A DNA stretch of 47,987 nt from an uncultured Flavobacteriales bacterium (GTDB taxonomy: Bacteria; Bacteroidota; Bacteroidia; Flavobacteriales_D; Parvicellaceae). The stretch lies in the NCBI GenBank assembly GCA_913030835.1, contig CAJWDP010000021.1, forward strand, positions 1 to 47,987, in the 5' to 3' direction. The position numbers were made by a program, and so were the translations under genes. Shown here piece after piece: positions 6,942 through 15,091 of this stretch (positions within the stretch are counted from its first letter, which is position 1; the number at the start of each line of letters is the position of its first letter). The notes below the pieces were generated by a model that ran no database searches, had not been told where the DNA came from, and saw only the letters and a list, made by a program, of their open reading frames with translations.

Positions 6942-9448
6942 CGTACAAGGGTAATGTTTCCTCCTCGAATCTCTTCAGTTCCATCGGTTTTTTCCATTCC
7001 AAGAATGTACGTATATACACCGTTAGGACAAGGCTGTCCTTTAAATTGTCCATCCCAGAATAAACCGGCTTGCTCACTTTCAAATAGCAGCTGTCCCCAT
7101 CGATTGTAGATGCTCAGCTTGAATTTGGCAATATCGTAACCGACAAAATATTCGAGCTGATCGTGCAGTCCATTGTTGTCGGGAGAAAATGCATTGGGCA
7201 CGTGAAAACCTTCAAAGGTCGACGGAATAACAGGAGTAGTGCCATCTTCTGCAAAATGAGCAATAATGTCATCAGGTCCGGTGGCCTGAAATCGAACACC
7301 TGCAGAGTCAATGGATGGAGTAGGAACATGTGATCCGAATTCCCAGTAAGCAAACTGATACCCCGGGTTGGCCTGAGCCTGTAATATGATGTCGATGCCT
7401 CCGTAATAATTACCGCTGAATATATACGAGGGCAGCCACAAAGAATTGACCTTAATGGAACCCGCTCCAGCGGGTTGAACATCATAGGTAAGGTTAAATG
7501 GTCCGCTCAGCTCATAACAATCGATCATGCCTTGTTCTAGCTCAGTACAGCGTGTTGTGATCCAGTTTCGCCAGGCTTGCACGTTTGCTTCCCATCCGGC
7601 ACGGCTACCTCCCCATCGGGTGAACTGACGGTCCATTTCGGGGTCGATCAGCGCAATCAGACTGTCAAGGTGAGCAATCATGGTGTCACAATTGAATACG
7701 CTGTTGAACAGGTCTATGTATCTGGACACGTAGTACTGCTGAAAGGTGTCGTTTTCCATGAGCTTGTTGAGGATCGGTACGTGTCCTTGACCACCCGGAT
7801 CGGATAATGCTTCGGGATTGCATGGATCTGCCGTTGCTCCTTGGTCAGGAACGCCCGTGTAGTTGATGTAATGGCCAAAGGCAGCGTCGTTGTCCCAAAG
7901 CGCATAGCGCCATTTCTTTTTCTGACCCAGAGGATCCATTCCACGCCACCAGGCGGTATTCCAGTTGAGCCAGTCTGCTGAAACGATGACTGAGTTCAAT
8001 ACCATATAGTCCACTAATGATTGCCACTTGTATTGGGATTTCATCGTATTCCAGTTGGCCGGAATGGTCATGTCGTTGGCTGCTACCCAGGCTTTGAAGG
8101 TGTCCCAGTCGGAAATAGCGGTGCCACCTGCGTCATACTCAGCCCAGGTTCCACCCCAAGTTTTTAGGAACTGAAGATCGTACTGTCCCTGCTGATAATA
8201 ATGTCCTGTAAAATCGTGATCGTCTACCTTTTCTCTTAGTTCATAAACCCCCCAGTATGTTCCGTTTACATATAATATGCAGGGTTCATAGGAACGCTCG
8301 TCCATGAGCAGCTTTCCCTTTTGCGACAGTGAATGAACATAGGCATCTCGCATATGACATCCTCCGGGTTCAAACGGATAGTTATCATTCGCAGCAGCTT
8401 TGACGATCAACTTTTGAAATTCGTTACGACTGGTTTTCTCTCTGAAAATATAATCGTGTAGCGCGTTATTATATCCGTATTCATCTTCCAGAACAATATC
8501 GATTCCTCTTTGGTCATAGGCCCAGGAGTCGTTTCCATGTTTGTTGGTAATTCCTGTTCCCTCGTCGATCTGGGTTAGATTGCTTTCGAAGTATTCAATG
8601 GTGCAGTCGAAATTATCAGAAAAAGCGTCCCAGTGGGTGTCTTCAATGAACTCGGTCACTTCATCACCGGCTATGGATACCACTTTAACGGTATGCGACT
8701 CATCAATAAAATAGGTGTTGGTTTCAACAAAGCTAACGGGCACCCCCGGGGTTGAACTAAACCCCCTTGCTCGCAGCACAGTAGTGCTTGAGATGGCAAT
8801 TGGCCCTGAAGCAATGGCGGAAGTAGCAGTCGGTGTGGAACCATCTGTGGTATAGCGGACCGTCGCAGTTGCATCTGTTGATGTAATGGTAACGTTCACA
8901 CTTCCGGTATATCCACCGGCAGGCTGGTCCATCGCCGGTTTAGCGGTGTATTCTTCTATTGCTCCCGAATTTACTGCATTCGGTGTTGGAGCGCTAAACA
9001 ATTTCCAGGTTGCTGATCCATCCGTTTCTCTTCCCCTTGAATGTCCGTACTGACAAGGTTGTAGGGTTAAGCTGTCTATTATTGTGCCCGTAGCATCTGA
9101 TAGAATGATCTTTTCCGGGTTGTAGGCCTGCCTTAACTTAAAATTGGTGTGGTATTCTGTGCCCACGGTTGTGTTTCTTCTCGTGCAGTAGAACATCACT
9201 TTCTGTCCTGCATTGATTGTGACAGCCGGAATGGCATATTTTAACGGATTCCCCGCCTTATCACTCAGAAAGTAGCCCGTAAGATCGACCGACCCTGCAC
9301 CTGAATTGTGTAGCTCGATCCAGTCGGGTGTTTTTCCATAAGAATCGGTTAACGAATTGTTCGCCGCACAGTATTCGTTAATCACTATCTGGCCATGAGA
9401 TACTAGCGACATCAGAGTCACAACAAACAGTGTAGAAAACAGCTTCAT
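6938..9448 (-). CDS. Secreted CotH-like kinase with lamin-tail domain and T9SS type B C-terminus
   Basis: This 836-residue protein begins with a signal peptide (MKLFSTLFVVTLMSLVSHGQ). Domains in order: a lamin-tail domain (~20-130; IVINEYCAANN, DWIELHNSGAGSVDLTGY); a chitobiase/hexosaminidase C-terminal-type beta domain (~170-250; VRYTTDGSTPT); a CotH kinase domain (~255-590); a short beta segment like InlB/Flg_new repeats (~655-710); and a gliding-motility-associated (CHU_C, type B) sorting domain (~745-836; VPNAFSPDNNGLHD, YNRWGQLLFES, NGVYTYILG). The CotH motifs are YWGVYELREKVDD near residue 400 and WDNDAAFG near 518, the latter carrying the metal-binding acidic residues. CotH of Bacillus is an atypical protein kinase of spore coat proteins. 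Extracellular CotH proteins in Bacteroidota have no settled substrate. The gene heads a coupled operon with porP and phyH. Confidence 0.92.
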   Translation of the reverse strand: MKLFSTLFVVTLMSLVSHGQIVINEYCAANNSLTDSYGKTPDWIELHNSGAGSVDLTGYFLSDKAGNPLKYAIPAVTINAGQKVMFYCTRRNTTVGTEYHTNFKLRQAYNPEKIILSDATGTIIDSLTLQPCQYGHSRGRETDGSATWKLFSAPTPNAVNSGAIEEYTAKPAMDQPAGGYTGSVNVTITSTDATATVRYTTDGSTPTATSAIASGPIAISSTTVLRARGFSSTPGVPVSFVETNTYFIDESHTVKVVSIAGDEVTEFIEDTHWDAFSDNFDCTIEYFESNLTQIDEGTGITNKHGNDSWAYDQRGIDIVLEDEYGYNNALHDYIFREKTSRNEFQKLIVKAAANDNYPFEPGGCHMRDAYVHSLSQKGKLLMDERSYEPCILYVNGTYWGVYELREKVDDHDFTGHYYQQGQYDLQFLKTWGGTWAEYDAGGTAISDWDTFKAWVAANDMTIPANWNTMKSQYKWQSLVDYMVLNSVIVSADWLNWNTAWWRGMDPLGQKKKWRYALWDNDAAFGHYINYTGVPDQGATADPCNPEALSDPGGQGHVPILNKLMENDTFQQYYVSRYIDLFNSVFNCDTMIAHLDSLIALIDPEMDRQFTRWGGSRAGWEANVQAWRNWITTRCTELEQGMIDCYELSGPFNLTYDVQPAGAGSIKVNSLWLPSYIFSGNYYGGIDIILQAQANPGYQFAYWEFGSHVPTPSIDSAGVRFQATGPDDIIAHFAEDGTTPVIPSTFEGFHVPNAFSPDNNGLHDQLEYFVGYDIAKFKLSIYNRWGQLLFESEQAGLFWDGQFKGQPCPNGVYTYILGMEKTDGTEEIRGGNITLVR

Positions 9449-9526
9449 GATATAAGAAGTTTATACTAAGATTGGCGAAATCCGCAATATAGGTAATAAA
9501 GTTTTGTAAGAACCGAAAGTCAAGAG

Positions 9527-9538
9527 AAGATTAATCTT
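9527..9538. promoter_or_regulatory. 12-base palindrome, possible operator
   Basis: AAGATTAATCTT is its own reverse complement. It lies 79 bp upstream of the CotH-like start codon, between divergent genes. A dimeric regulator could bind here. Short AT-rich palindromes also arise by chance, and no second copy was seen in the window. Confidence 0.25.
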
Positions 9539-9620
9539 GGAATGCTATTATTCGAATTCTCTAGAAAATGAATTCTTCGAGAAAACAAGGTGAGAAGTGC
9601 AGGCACAGATAATTTTACAC

Positions 9621-9628
9621 TACCTTTG
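9621..9628 (+). promoter_or_regulatory. Possible Bacteroidota -7 promoter element
   Basis: TACCTTTG is an exact match to the TAnnTTTG consensus used by the Bacteroidota primary sigma factor. It would give a ~135-base leader for the saccharopine dehydrogenase-like gene starting at 9770. No TTG is seen at the expected -33 position, so support is partial. Confidence 0.33.
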
Positions 9629-9769
9629 TATCATGTTCTTACCGACAGTACAGAAATTGAGTAAAATGCCTTGGGTTTTGATCCCGGGATTGTAATTCCT
9701 GCTCGTTTCTTCGAAAAATACCCTGTCGCTACTCTCTTTATTTTTTAAAATTTTATAACCAATTCTATC

Positions 9770-10933
9770 ATGAATAAGATCATTGTATTAGGCGGAGGCA
9801 TGGTTGGAAGTGCCATGGCCATCGACCTTGCTAAAAAACACCACGTATTGCTCACCGATGTGGATCCATCCGCATTGGAAAAAGCAAAGGAGAAATGTGA
9901 AGAGCTCAATACATTGCAGCTGGATGTAACCGATGTAAAAACGATGACAGAAACAATAACAAATTTTGATCTGGTTGTTTCTGCCGTACCCGGATTTTTA
10001 GGTTACCAGACCTTGGAGAACATCATCAACGCCGAAATGAACGTGGTGGATATTTCCTTTTTTCCCGAGAATTCGCTTGACCTGAATAAGCTGGCTATTG
10101 AAAAAGGAGTTACTGCAATCGTGGATTGTGGTGTAGCACCGGGAATGGACAATGTGATCTTGGGTTATTACAACGAAACCCACAAGCTCACCGATTTTGA
10201 ATGTCTGGTGGGTGGATTGCCTAAAGTTAAAAAATGGCCATTCTGCTACAAGGCACCATTTTCTCCTATAGATGTTATTGAAGAATATACCCGACCGGCA
10301 AGGTATGTAGAGCACGGAGAGGTCGTGGTTCGGGAGCCATTAACCGATTGCGAATTTGTTGAATTTGATGGAGTAGGGACATTGGAATCGTTCAATTCTG
10401 ATGGATTGCGATCAATCATATATACGATGCCTCACATTCCGAATATGAAGGAAAAGACGCTCAGATATCCGGGCCATGTAGAATATGTAAGGGTGTTAAA
10501 GGAAAGTGGCTTTTTCGGTGATGAATCGATCGAGGTGAATGGCACATCCGTTAACAAACTCGATTTTACAAGTAAAATACTTTTTAATGAGTGGAAACTG
10601 GGCGAGGAAGAAGAGGAACTTACGGTAATGCGTGTGAGCTTAAAAGGAGAAAACGCATCGGGAGAAACGGAAGAGATCGTTTACGATCTTCACGATGAAT
10701 ATTGTCCGGAAACGAAAACGTCTTCCATGGCCAGAACAACCGGATACACGGCAACGGCAGCAGCCAATCTGTTTTTGGAAGGTGTTTTTCAAGAAAAGGG
10801 AGTATTCCCTCCGGAGCTGGTGGGTAAGCACAAAGCCTGCTTTGATTATTTTATGAGTTACCTGGAAGAGAGGAATATTCACTACAGAAAACGTGTGAAT
10901 ACATCTGTGAATAAGGCGATCGAGACGAGGTAA
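9770..10933 (+). CDS. Saccharopine dehydrogenase-family (lysine dehydrogenase-like) oxidoreductase
   Basis: This 387-residue cytosolic protein starts with a Rossmann NAD(P) motif (IIVLGGGMVGSAMAIDLAKK, residues 4-23) and an acidic residue at the end of the second strand (VLLTDVD). The body matches the saccharopine dehydrogenase fold: FDLVVSAVPGFLGYQTLENI, DCGVAPGMDNVILGYY, and the substrate-domain segment LVGGLPKVKKWPFCYKAPFS. The GGLP..P..YKAPFSP signature occurs in Lys9-like saccharopine reductases and L-lysine 6-dehydrogenases, which act in lysine turnover. The length and single-domain form fit these better than the bifunctional LKR/SDH. No other lysine gene is nearby, so the exact reaction is left open. 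The ATG at 9770 is clear. Confidence 0.87.
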   Translation: MNKIIVLGGGMVGSAMAIDLAKKHHVLLTDVDPSALEKAKEKCEELNTLQLDVTDVKTMTETITNFDLVVSAVPGFLGYQTLENIINAEMNVVDISFFPENSLDLNKLAIEKGVTAIVDCGVAPGMDNVILGYYNETHKLTDFECLVGGLPKVKKWPFCYKAPFSPIDVIEEYTRPARYVEHGEVVVREPLTDCEFVEFDGVGTLESFNSDGLRSIIYTMPHIPNMKEKTLRYPGHVEYVRVLKESGFFGDESIEVNGTSVNKLDFTSKILFNEWKLGEEEEELTVMRVSLKGENASGETEEIVYDLHDEYCPETKTSSMARTTGYTATAAANLFLEGVFQEKGVFPPELVGKHKACFDYFMSYLEERNIHYRKRVNTSVNKAIETR

Positions 10934-10975
10934 GCTTATCGCATTCGTAATGAATAATTTCACTAAGCCTTTCGA

Positions 10976-11383
10976 TTACTCAGGGTAAGTAAAGGAAACA
11001 TTTTTGATCATATCATCGGATAAGCTCCTGTGAACTGGACAATTTAGTGCGGAACGCTGCAATATGTTTCTTGTTTTAGTATCGAAATTCTTAGTGAAAA
11101 TAATGTTCACCGAAATTTGTGCTATCCGCCTAGGATCATTGCCCATTGTTTTTTCAGCCATGATTTTAGTCCCGGTTATATCAACTCCGTTTTTCTCTAC
11201 TGCAATTGCCATAATGGTCAGCATACAGCTGGCTAGAGCAGTGCACACCATATCCGTAGGTGAAAATGTTTCTCCCAAACCATGGTTGTCTTTGGGAGCA
11301 TCGGTGTAGATAACTTCTCCTGAGTCTAGATGCTTGGCGGCAGTTCTCAAGTTTCCTGTATATTCAATTTCATAGGTGTTCAT
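10976..11383 (-). CDS. OsmC-family peroxiredoxin-like protein
   Basis: This 135-residue protein matches the OsmC/Ohr fold in length and motifs. The two redox-active cysteines are C53 (TALASCMLTIMAIAVEKNG) and C115 (SALNCPVHRSL). The first lies at the start of the long central helix, the second in the typical NCPVHRSL loop, which points to the OsmC rather than the Ohr branch. OsmC proteins reduce organic hydroperoxides in the cytosol. The HGLGETFSPTDMV loop before the helix is also typical. The gene converges with the saccharopine dehydrogenase-like gene (42 bp apart) and appears monocistronic. Confidence 0.92.
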   Translation of the reverse strand: MNTYEIEYTGNLRTAAKHLDSGEVIYTDAPKDNHGLGETFSPTDMVCTALASCMLTIMAIAVEKNGVDITGTKIMAEKTMGNDPRRIAQISVNIIFTKNFDTKTRNILQRSALNCPVHRSLSDDMIKNVSFTYPE

Positions 11384-11590
11384 CGTAATATGTCTGAATA
11401 AGTAAACACGAAATTAATCCTTTTTAGATGACACCATTGCTATTTGAGAGGATGTACATTTTCTACGTAACAAATGTGAGTGAAGTAAAGTGTGTTTTCA
11501 GGAGGTTGCAGGCTTTAGACAATTGTTGTTGGCTTCCTCTTTTGGTCAACTCCAACATTAAAACTTTAGTTGTCGTAATTTTAGGTGAAT

Positions 11591-11622
11591 TGCCAGTACA
11601 TCATTATAGGAGTATACTGGCA
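11591..11622 (-). terminator. Inverted repeat downstream of the CAP gene
   Basis: The arms TGCCAGTA (11591-11598) and TACTGGCA (11615-11622) are perfect 8-bp complements around a 16-base loop. On the minus strand this hairpin lies about 22 bases after the CAP-protein stop, where a terminator would be expected. No strong T run follows, so it may be factor-dependent or only a 3' stabiliser. The rest of 11384-11644 shows no convincing gene. Confidence 0.38.
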
Positions 11623-11644
11623 GTAAGAAGTATAATGAGGTTTT

Positions 11645-12376
11645 TCATGGTCTCGTTTTTTTGTGATTTAATCGTTTATATTCCGGGTAATAATAGGTTA
11701 GAGTGTCTTTGCTGATGGGATTGAAGTTATTATGTGATCCGTAAACGAACACCCTGCGAAACGCTTTTACTCTATCGGGAGACCAATTCTTCATAGCCTC
11801 GGCCAATTCCCTGTGGTATTTATCTTTCATTTCTTCTGTGTATCCTATATTCGACCTTGTTTCGGATGTAAAGTTGTCCGATTCAGCATATACTGTTAGG
11901 GTGCAAAAAACCCACTTATACCTACCTGTTTCATCCCAGGAATATGTATCACCTTTTTTACAACTTATTGCCCCTACATTAGCTCCGTTTGGGTTGAGTA
12001 ATACGTCATTGTGTGTTGGTGATTCTCTCCATAGTTGGAAAATATGACTAGCAATGTATTCTTCTGAATAACCAGAAGCACAAACCACCGCACAATTCTC
12101 GCCGGAATAGAGCCAATTGATCCCGTACAAGTCCAATCGTGATGTAGGGGTGGGTGTTTTGCTGTTTTCATCGTGTCCCATTGTACCAGACTTTACTTGA
12201 TAGTTGGTATGGTGTTCGGCAGGTTCAAAAGCTTTGTCTGACCAGGCCCATCTTTTTAAACCGTTGGCGGCTCTATAATTGTTGCATTTTTCGAACAACA
12301 AGTGATCCAAAGAAGTTTGGGATATTGCACCTAAACTAGTTCCAATCAGAGCTCCTATTAGACATAATTTTTTCAT
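11645..12376 (-). CDS. Secreted CAP-domain (SCP/PR-1-like) protein
   Basis: This 243-residue protein has a signal peptide (MKKLCLIGALIGTSLGAISQ) and a CAP domain at ~20-170. The family's metal-binding His/Glu set is recognisable: H55 (EPAEHHTNYQ), E93 in the GEN motif (SGENCAVVCA), E118 and H122 (LWRESPTHNDVLLNPNG), and the closing GANVGAISC and WVFCTLTVY strands. Bacterial CAP proteins are secreted and are thought to bind lipids, metals or cell-wall ligands, with no general catalytic role proven. A ~70-residue C-terminal extension of unknown type follows. No T9SS domain is seen. It starts 6 bp after the stop of the caspase-fold candidate and is the last of four secreted-protein genes in a row. 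Confidence 0.9.
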   Translation of the reverse strand: MKKLCLIGALIGTSLGAISQTSLDHLLFEKCNNYRAANGLKRWAWSDKAFEPAEHHTNYQVKSGTMGHDENSKTPTPTSRLDLYGINWLYSGENCAVVCASGYSEEYIASHIFQLWRESPTHNDVLLNPNGANVGAISCKKGDTYSWDETGRYKWVFCTLTVYAESDNFTSETRSNIGYTEEMKDKYHRELAEAMKNWSPDRVKAFRRVFVYGSHNNFNPISKDTLTYYYPEYKRLNHKKTRP

Positions 12377-12382
12377 CGAATT

Positions 12383-13249
12383 TTATTTTTTCTGAACAGC
12401 TAAAAATGACCTGTGTTTTCGTGAGTTATTGATTAGGTCCCGAAACGTGTAATCACTGGGTGCTACAAATGCTATTGAATAACTTTTCGCTGGGGGAAGT
12501 GTCTCGGTTGTACTTCTTCCATTGATTGTCGTGGTTATTTTTCTCTTTTCCCCGCTGTAATGACTACTTACTCCTGCGACAATACCTTTGTCGTATCTGC
12601 AGATCTTTTCTATCGTTTGATGGTACCTTTCGGTAGTTTCCCGATACAGATCATAAACGTTTTTCTGTTCAATTAATAATTTCCGAAACAATGCAATGTC
12701 TGATCCACAAAAATTATTTGCAAAATACATTCCGGCACCGTTATTGACATAGGGTCGTGCATTAAGAAATACACGGTCACGAGCGGTAGTGTAGGAAATG
12801 CTCTGGCGATCACCTGCTGAACTACCAGCCCCGGTGCAAACATGATTATACATTACCACCGCATTCGGCGCTAGTTGGATCTTTTCTTCTAATTCAAGAT
12901 TGTACATGTGTCTATCCTCCAGACAGATTACACCAGAGGTGTTTCCGTGGCCTTTGTAGACGAAAATATTAGCGGATTTGCTTGCTTTAATTACATTATC
13001 GCTTGTGGAGTTAGGAGGGTACAGCTCTTTTACCTTAATTCCCAGAGACCGGAGGAATTCTGCAAATTCTTTAGAAGCAGGTACAAATCTATCGCAGCTT
13101 TCATCCCCTACGATAATAACAGCCTTTAATGCTCCGTATGCCTTTTTGAGGCTGTCGGGAACAACATTGGATGATTGAGCACAAATGGATTGACATATAA
13201 AGAATACTACTCCAAGTAGCAGGCTGACTTTTTTTATTTTCGATTTCAT
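12383..13249 (-). CDS. Secreted putative caspase-fold (clan CD-like) cysteine peptidase
   Basis: This 288-residue protein has a signal peptide (cleavage near ICAQ, residue ~25). The following region reads like a caspase-hemoglobinase fold. Strand 1 is LKAVIIVGDE (41-50), then a helix (VPASKEFAEFLRSLG), strand 2 (IKVKELYPPN), strand 3 ending in His (NIFVYKGHGN, H101), a helix, and strand 4 ending in Cys (NAVVMYNHVCTGAG, C138). A GAGMYFANNF segment and a helix follow, as in gingipain-like proteins. The order, GHG motif and spacing fit a clan CD His-Cys dyad. This assignment comes from visual motif reading only. If right, it would be a compact secreted peptidase without T9SS tail or propeptide. 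It lies between the transglutaminase-like and CAP genes on the same strand, 47 and 6 bp from them. Confidence 0.6.
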   Translation of the reverse strand: MKSKIKKVSLLLGVVFFICQSICAQSSNVVPDSLKKAYGALKAVIIVGDESCDRFVPASKEFAEFLRSLGIKVKELYPPNSTSDNVIKASKSANIFVYKGHGNTSGVICLEDRHMYNLELEEKIQLAPNAVVMYNHVCTGAGSSAGDRQSISYTTARDRVFLNARPYVNNGAGMYFANNFCGSDIALFRKLLIEQKNVYDLYRETTERYHQTIEKICRYDKGIVAGVSSHYSGEKRKITTTINGRSTTETLPPAKSYSIAFVAPSDYTFRDLINNSRKHRSFLAVQKK

Positions 13250-13296
13250 AAGCAGTTGTTTTTAAATGGAGTAGCATTGTTTCATAGGCGATTGTA

Positions 13297-14985
13297 TTAT
13301 TGGTTTGATTCTTCTTCTGATGCGAGATCAACTCCGATTAGATTGAGCTTTTTGAGCACCACCTTGTGTTTCTTTTGTTCAAATTCGAACTGCAAACGAT
13401 TCGTGATTTGAAACAGGTCTCTATAAGTTCCGGGCTCAGGTTGGTTGATCATTTCTTTTGTTGGGACCGTATTAAATTCCCGAACCCATTCCGACAATTT
13501 GCCGTCCCAGGTCTTCACTTCTTCAATTATTTCTTTTGAAAATATATAGTGCCCTTCTTCGTCAAAGAAAACTGAGCAGGTGTCAGAGGTTAGCTCAGCT
13601 AGGCGCTCGTGATCGTCAAGATAAATGGCTGAAATTATTCCCAAGGCAAATCGTTCTTTGAGCTGATTGGATGCGGTTTCGCTATAATGCCTCATCAGAT
13701 CTTCAAAGGATCCTTTTATGGCTTTGTAAAATACTTTGGTTGAATTGTCGATGTTAAAAACCAGCGGCGTAACGGTTTTTTTGAGAGCAACATACACGTG
13801 TGTGGAATCAGCTGTTCGAATAGTTTTGGCCGTTTTCACATCAGAATAGGATCGATATGTAATATTTCCCGGATCTCCCACGTATGGAGTCAAAAACACA
13901 TCGCTCGACACTTTACTCGTACGAATGGTCCGATGACCCGGAAAGGCAATATGAAACAGGGAATCGCAGAATACCGTTCCCTTGTTTTTAGAAAAATCCG
14001 GCGATGAAATAGAGTCCATGGGTAGAGCTACGGGTAGCTGCTTGAATTGATCAAAAGTAATTGGATGTTCAAGAAGCTGATCTTCGGAATTGTCTGGAAA
14101 ATGCGAATAGATCATCAATGAAGGATCTACGTCTATCCATTGGTCGTCACCACCATCGGCCCACGTTACATCAAACAACCTGGGTTTGTCGTCGATCCAG
14201 ATCTTGTTCCATGCGTGGTATTCTCCGTTTCTACCGATGTGTGACAACCCGTTTCTGCTGAAGCCCAGTATTGTTTCACATTGCAAACCGGCCAATGTTG
14301 CCAGCTCTTCAAATACGAGGGAATACCCTTCACAAACTGCAAGCTGGGTCTCAAACAAGATGCGTTTGGTGTCATTTTGAGGACAAGCGTGAATTTTGGT
14401 TGTTAGAAATGCTCTGTCGTAACTGATCGATTCAGTAATGAAATGAACGATTTTCATTGCTTTTTCCTCATCTGTAACAGCGCCTTCCAGAATTAGCTCT
14501 ACCACTTTTTCTAAATCTGCCTCGGCCCATCCTTTTTCCGAGCGAACCGACACATTTTTTTTGGGATGCATATAAAACGGCTTCACGTAATCTTGATCCG
14601 TTGTGGTTCGGAAGGTGGTCTTTCGTTTTCTAAAAAGTGCTCTCCATACATTACGATAGAGATGATGGTTGATGCGAAATGGTCGATCGTAGTAGTAGCT
14701 GTCGAAATGCTCTCCCTCCGGCCGGTAGAGCGTCAATTTGGATTGGGTCTGACGATATTCACCAGTATTCCTTTTCACTTTGCAATCTGAAATTCCTCGG
14801 TAATCGCAGTGGTATCTGAGGTGCTCGTAGGTTTGATTTTGATACAGACGAACGAGCTCGAAGGAAGAGGCGGTATTTCTTTTGTGAAACACGGCAATAG
14901 GTGTTTCAGTTTGTGCGGTTGCGTGTGGAATAGACAACAAGAGAGCTCCAAGCAGCAACCCGTATCGTATTACGGTAGTTTTCAT
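13297..14985 (-). CDS. Secreted transglutaminase-like (papain-fold) protein
   Basis: This 562-residue protein has a signal peptide (cleavage near HATAQ, residue ~25), a basic, Tyr-rich N-terminal domain (~30-150), and a transglutaminase-core domain (~155-285). The catalytic triad is visible: C218 (TQLAVCEGYSLVFEELA), H257 (GEYHAWNKIWID) and D272 (RLFDVTWADGG). These match microbial transglutaminase-core proteins, most of which are probably cysteine proteases or peptide-modifying enzymes. Residues ~290-562 are unassigned. The C-terminal ~40 residues (EQKKHKVVLKKLNLIG) resemble part of the lipoprotein encoded just upstream. The gene is second in a minus-strand series of four secreted proteins. 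Confidence 0.85.
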   Translation of the reverse strand: MKTTVIRYGLLLGALLLSIPHATAQTETPIAVFHKRNTASSFELVRLYQNQTYEHLRYHCDYRGISDCKVKRNTGEYRQTQSKLTLYRPEGEHFDSYYYDRPFRINHHLYRNVWRALFRKRKTTFRTTTDQDYVKPFYMHPKKNVSVRSEKGWAEADLEKVVELILEGAVTDEEKAMKIVHFITESISYDRAFLTTKIHACPQNDTKRILFETQLAVCEGYSLVFEELATLAGLQCETILGFSRNGLSHIGRNGEYHAWNKIWIDDKPRLFDVTWADGGDDQWIDVDPSLMIYSHFPDNSEDQLLEHPITFDQFKQLPVALPMDSISSPDFSKNKGTVFCDSLFHIAFPGHRTIRTSKVSSDVFLTPYVGDPGNITYRSYSDVKTAKTIRTADSTHVYVALKKTVTPLVFNIDNSTKVFYKAIKGSFEDLMRHYSETASNQLKERFALGIISAIYLDDHERLAELTSDTCSVFFDEEGHYIFSKEIIEEVKTWDGKLSEWVREFNTVPTKEMINQPEPGTYRDLFQITNRLQFEFEQKKHKVVLKKLNLIGVDLASEEESNQ

Positions 14986-15091
14986 TCGATCTGGTTTTTC
15001 GGATGGAGGCTGACAGAAAGCGGGGCTTACTTATACAACACTATTATTCAGAAATGGTACAGCTTTCTCAAAATAGATGAAGTTGGATCAC

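Larger units (their letters stand above)
9449..9769. other. 321-bp intergenic region between divergent genes
   Basis: This is the only gene-free stretch above 300 bp. It separates the CotH-like operon (minus) from the saccharopine dehydrogenase-like gene (plus) and must hold both promoters. It contains a 12-base perfect palindrome (9527-9538), two GAATTC sites close together near 9554-9576 within an imperfect dyad, and one perfect match to the Bacteroidota -7 element (9621-9628). No small ORF, RNA gene or repeat was recognised in it. Confidence 0.6.

Noticed and set aside
11428-11715. 95-residue plus-strand ORF downstream of the CAP gene
   Set aside because: It overlaps the CAP gene 3' end, has no recognisable domain or good initiation signal, and looks like a chance frame.
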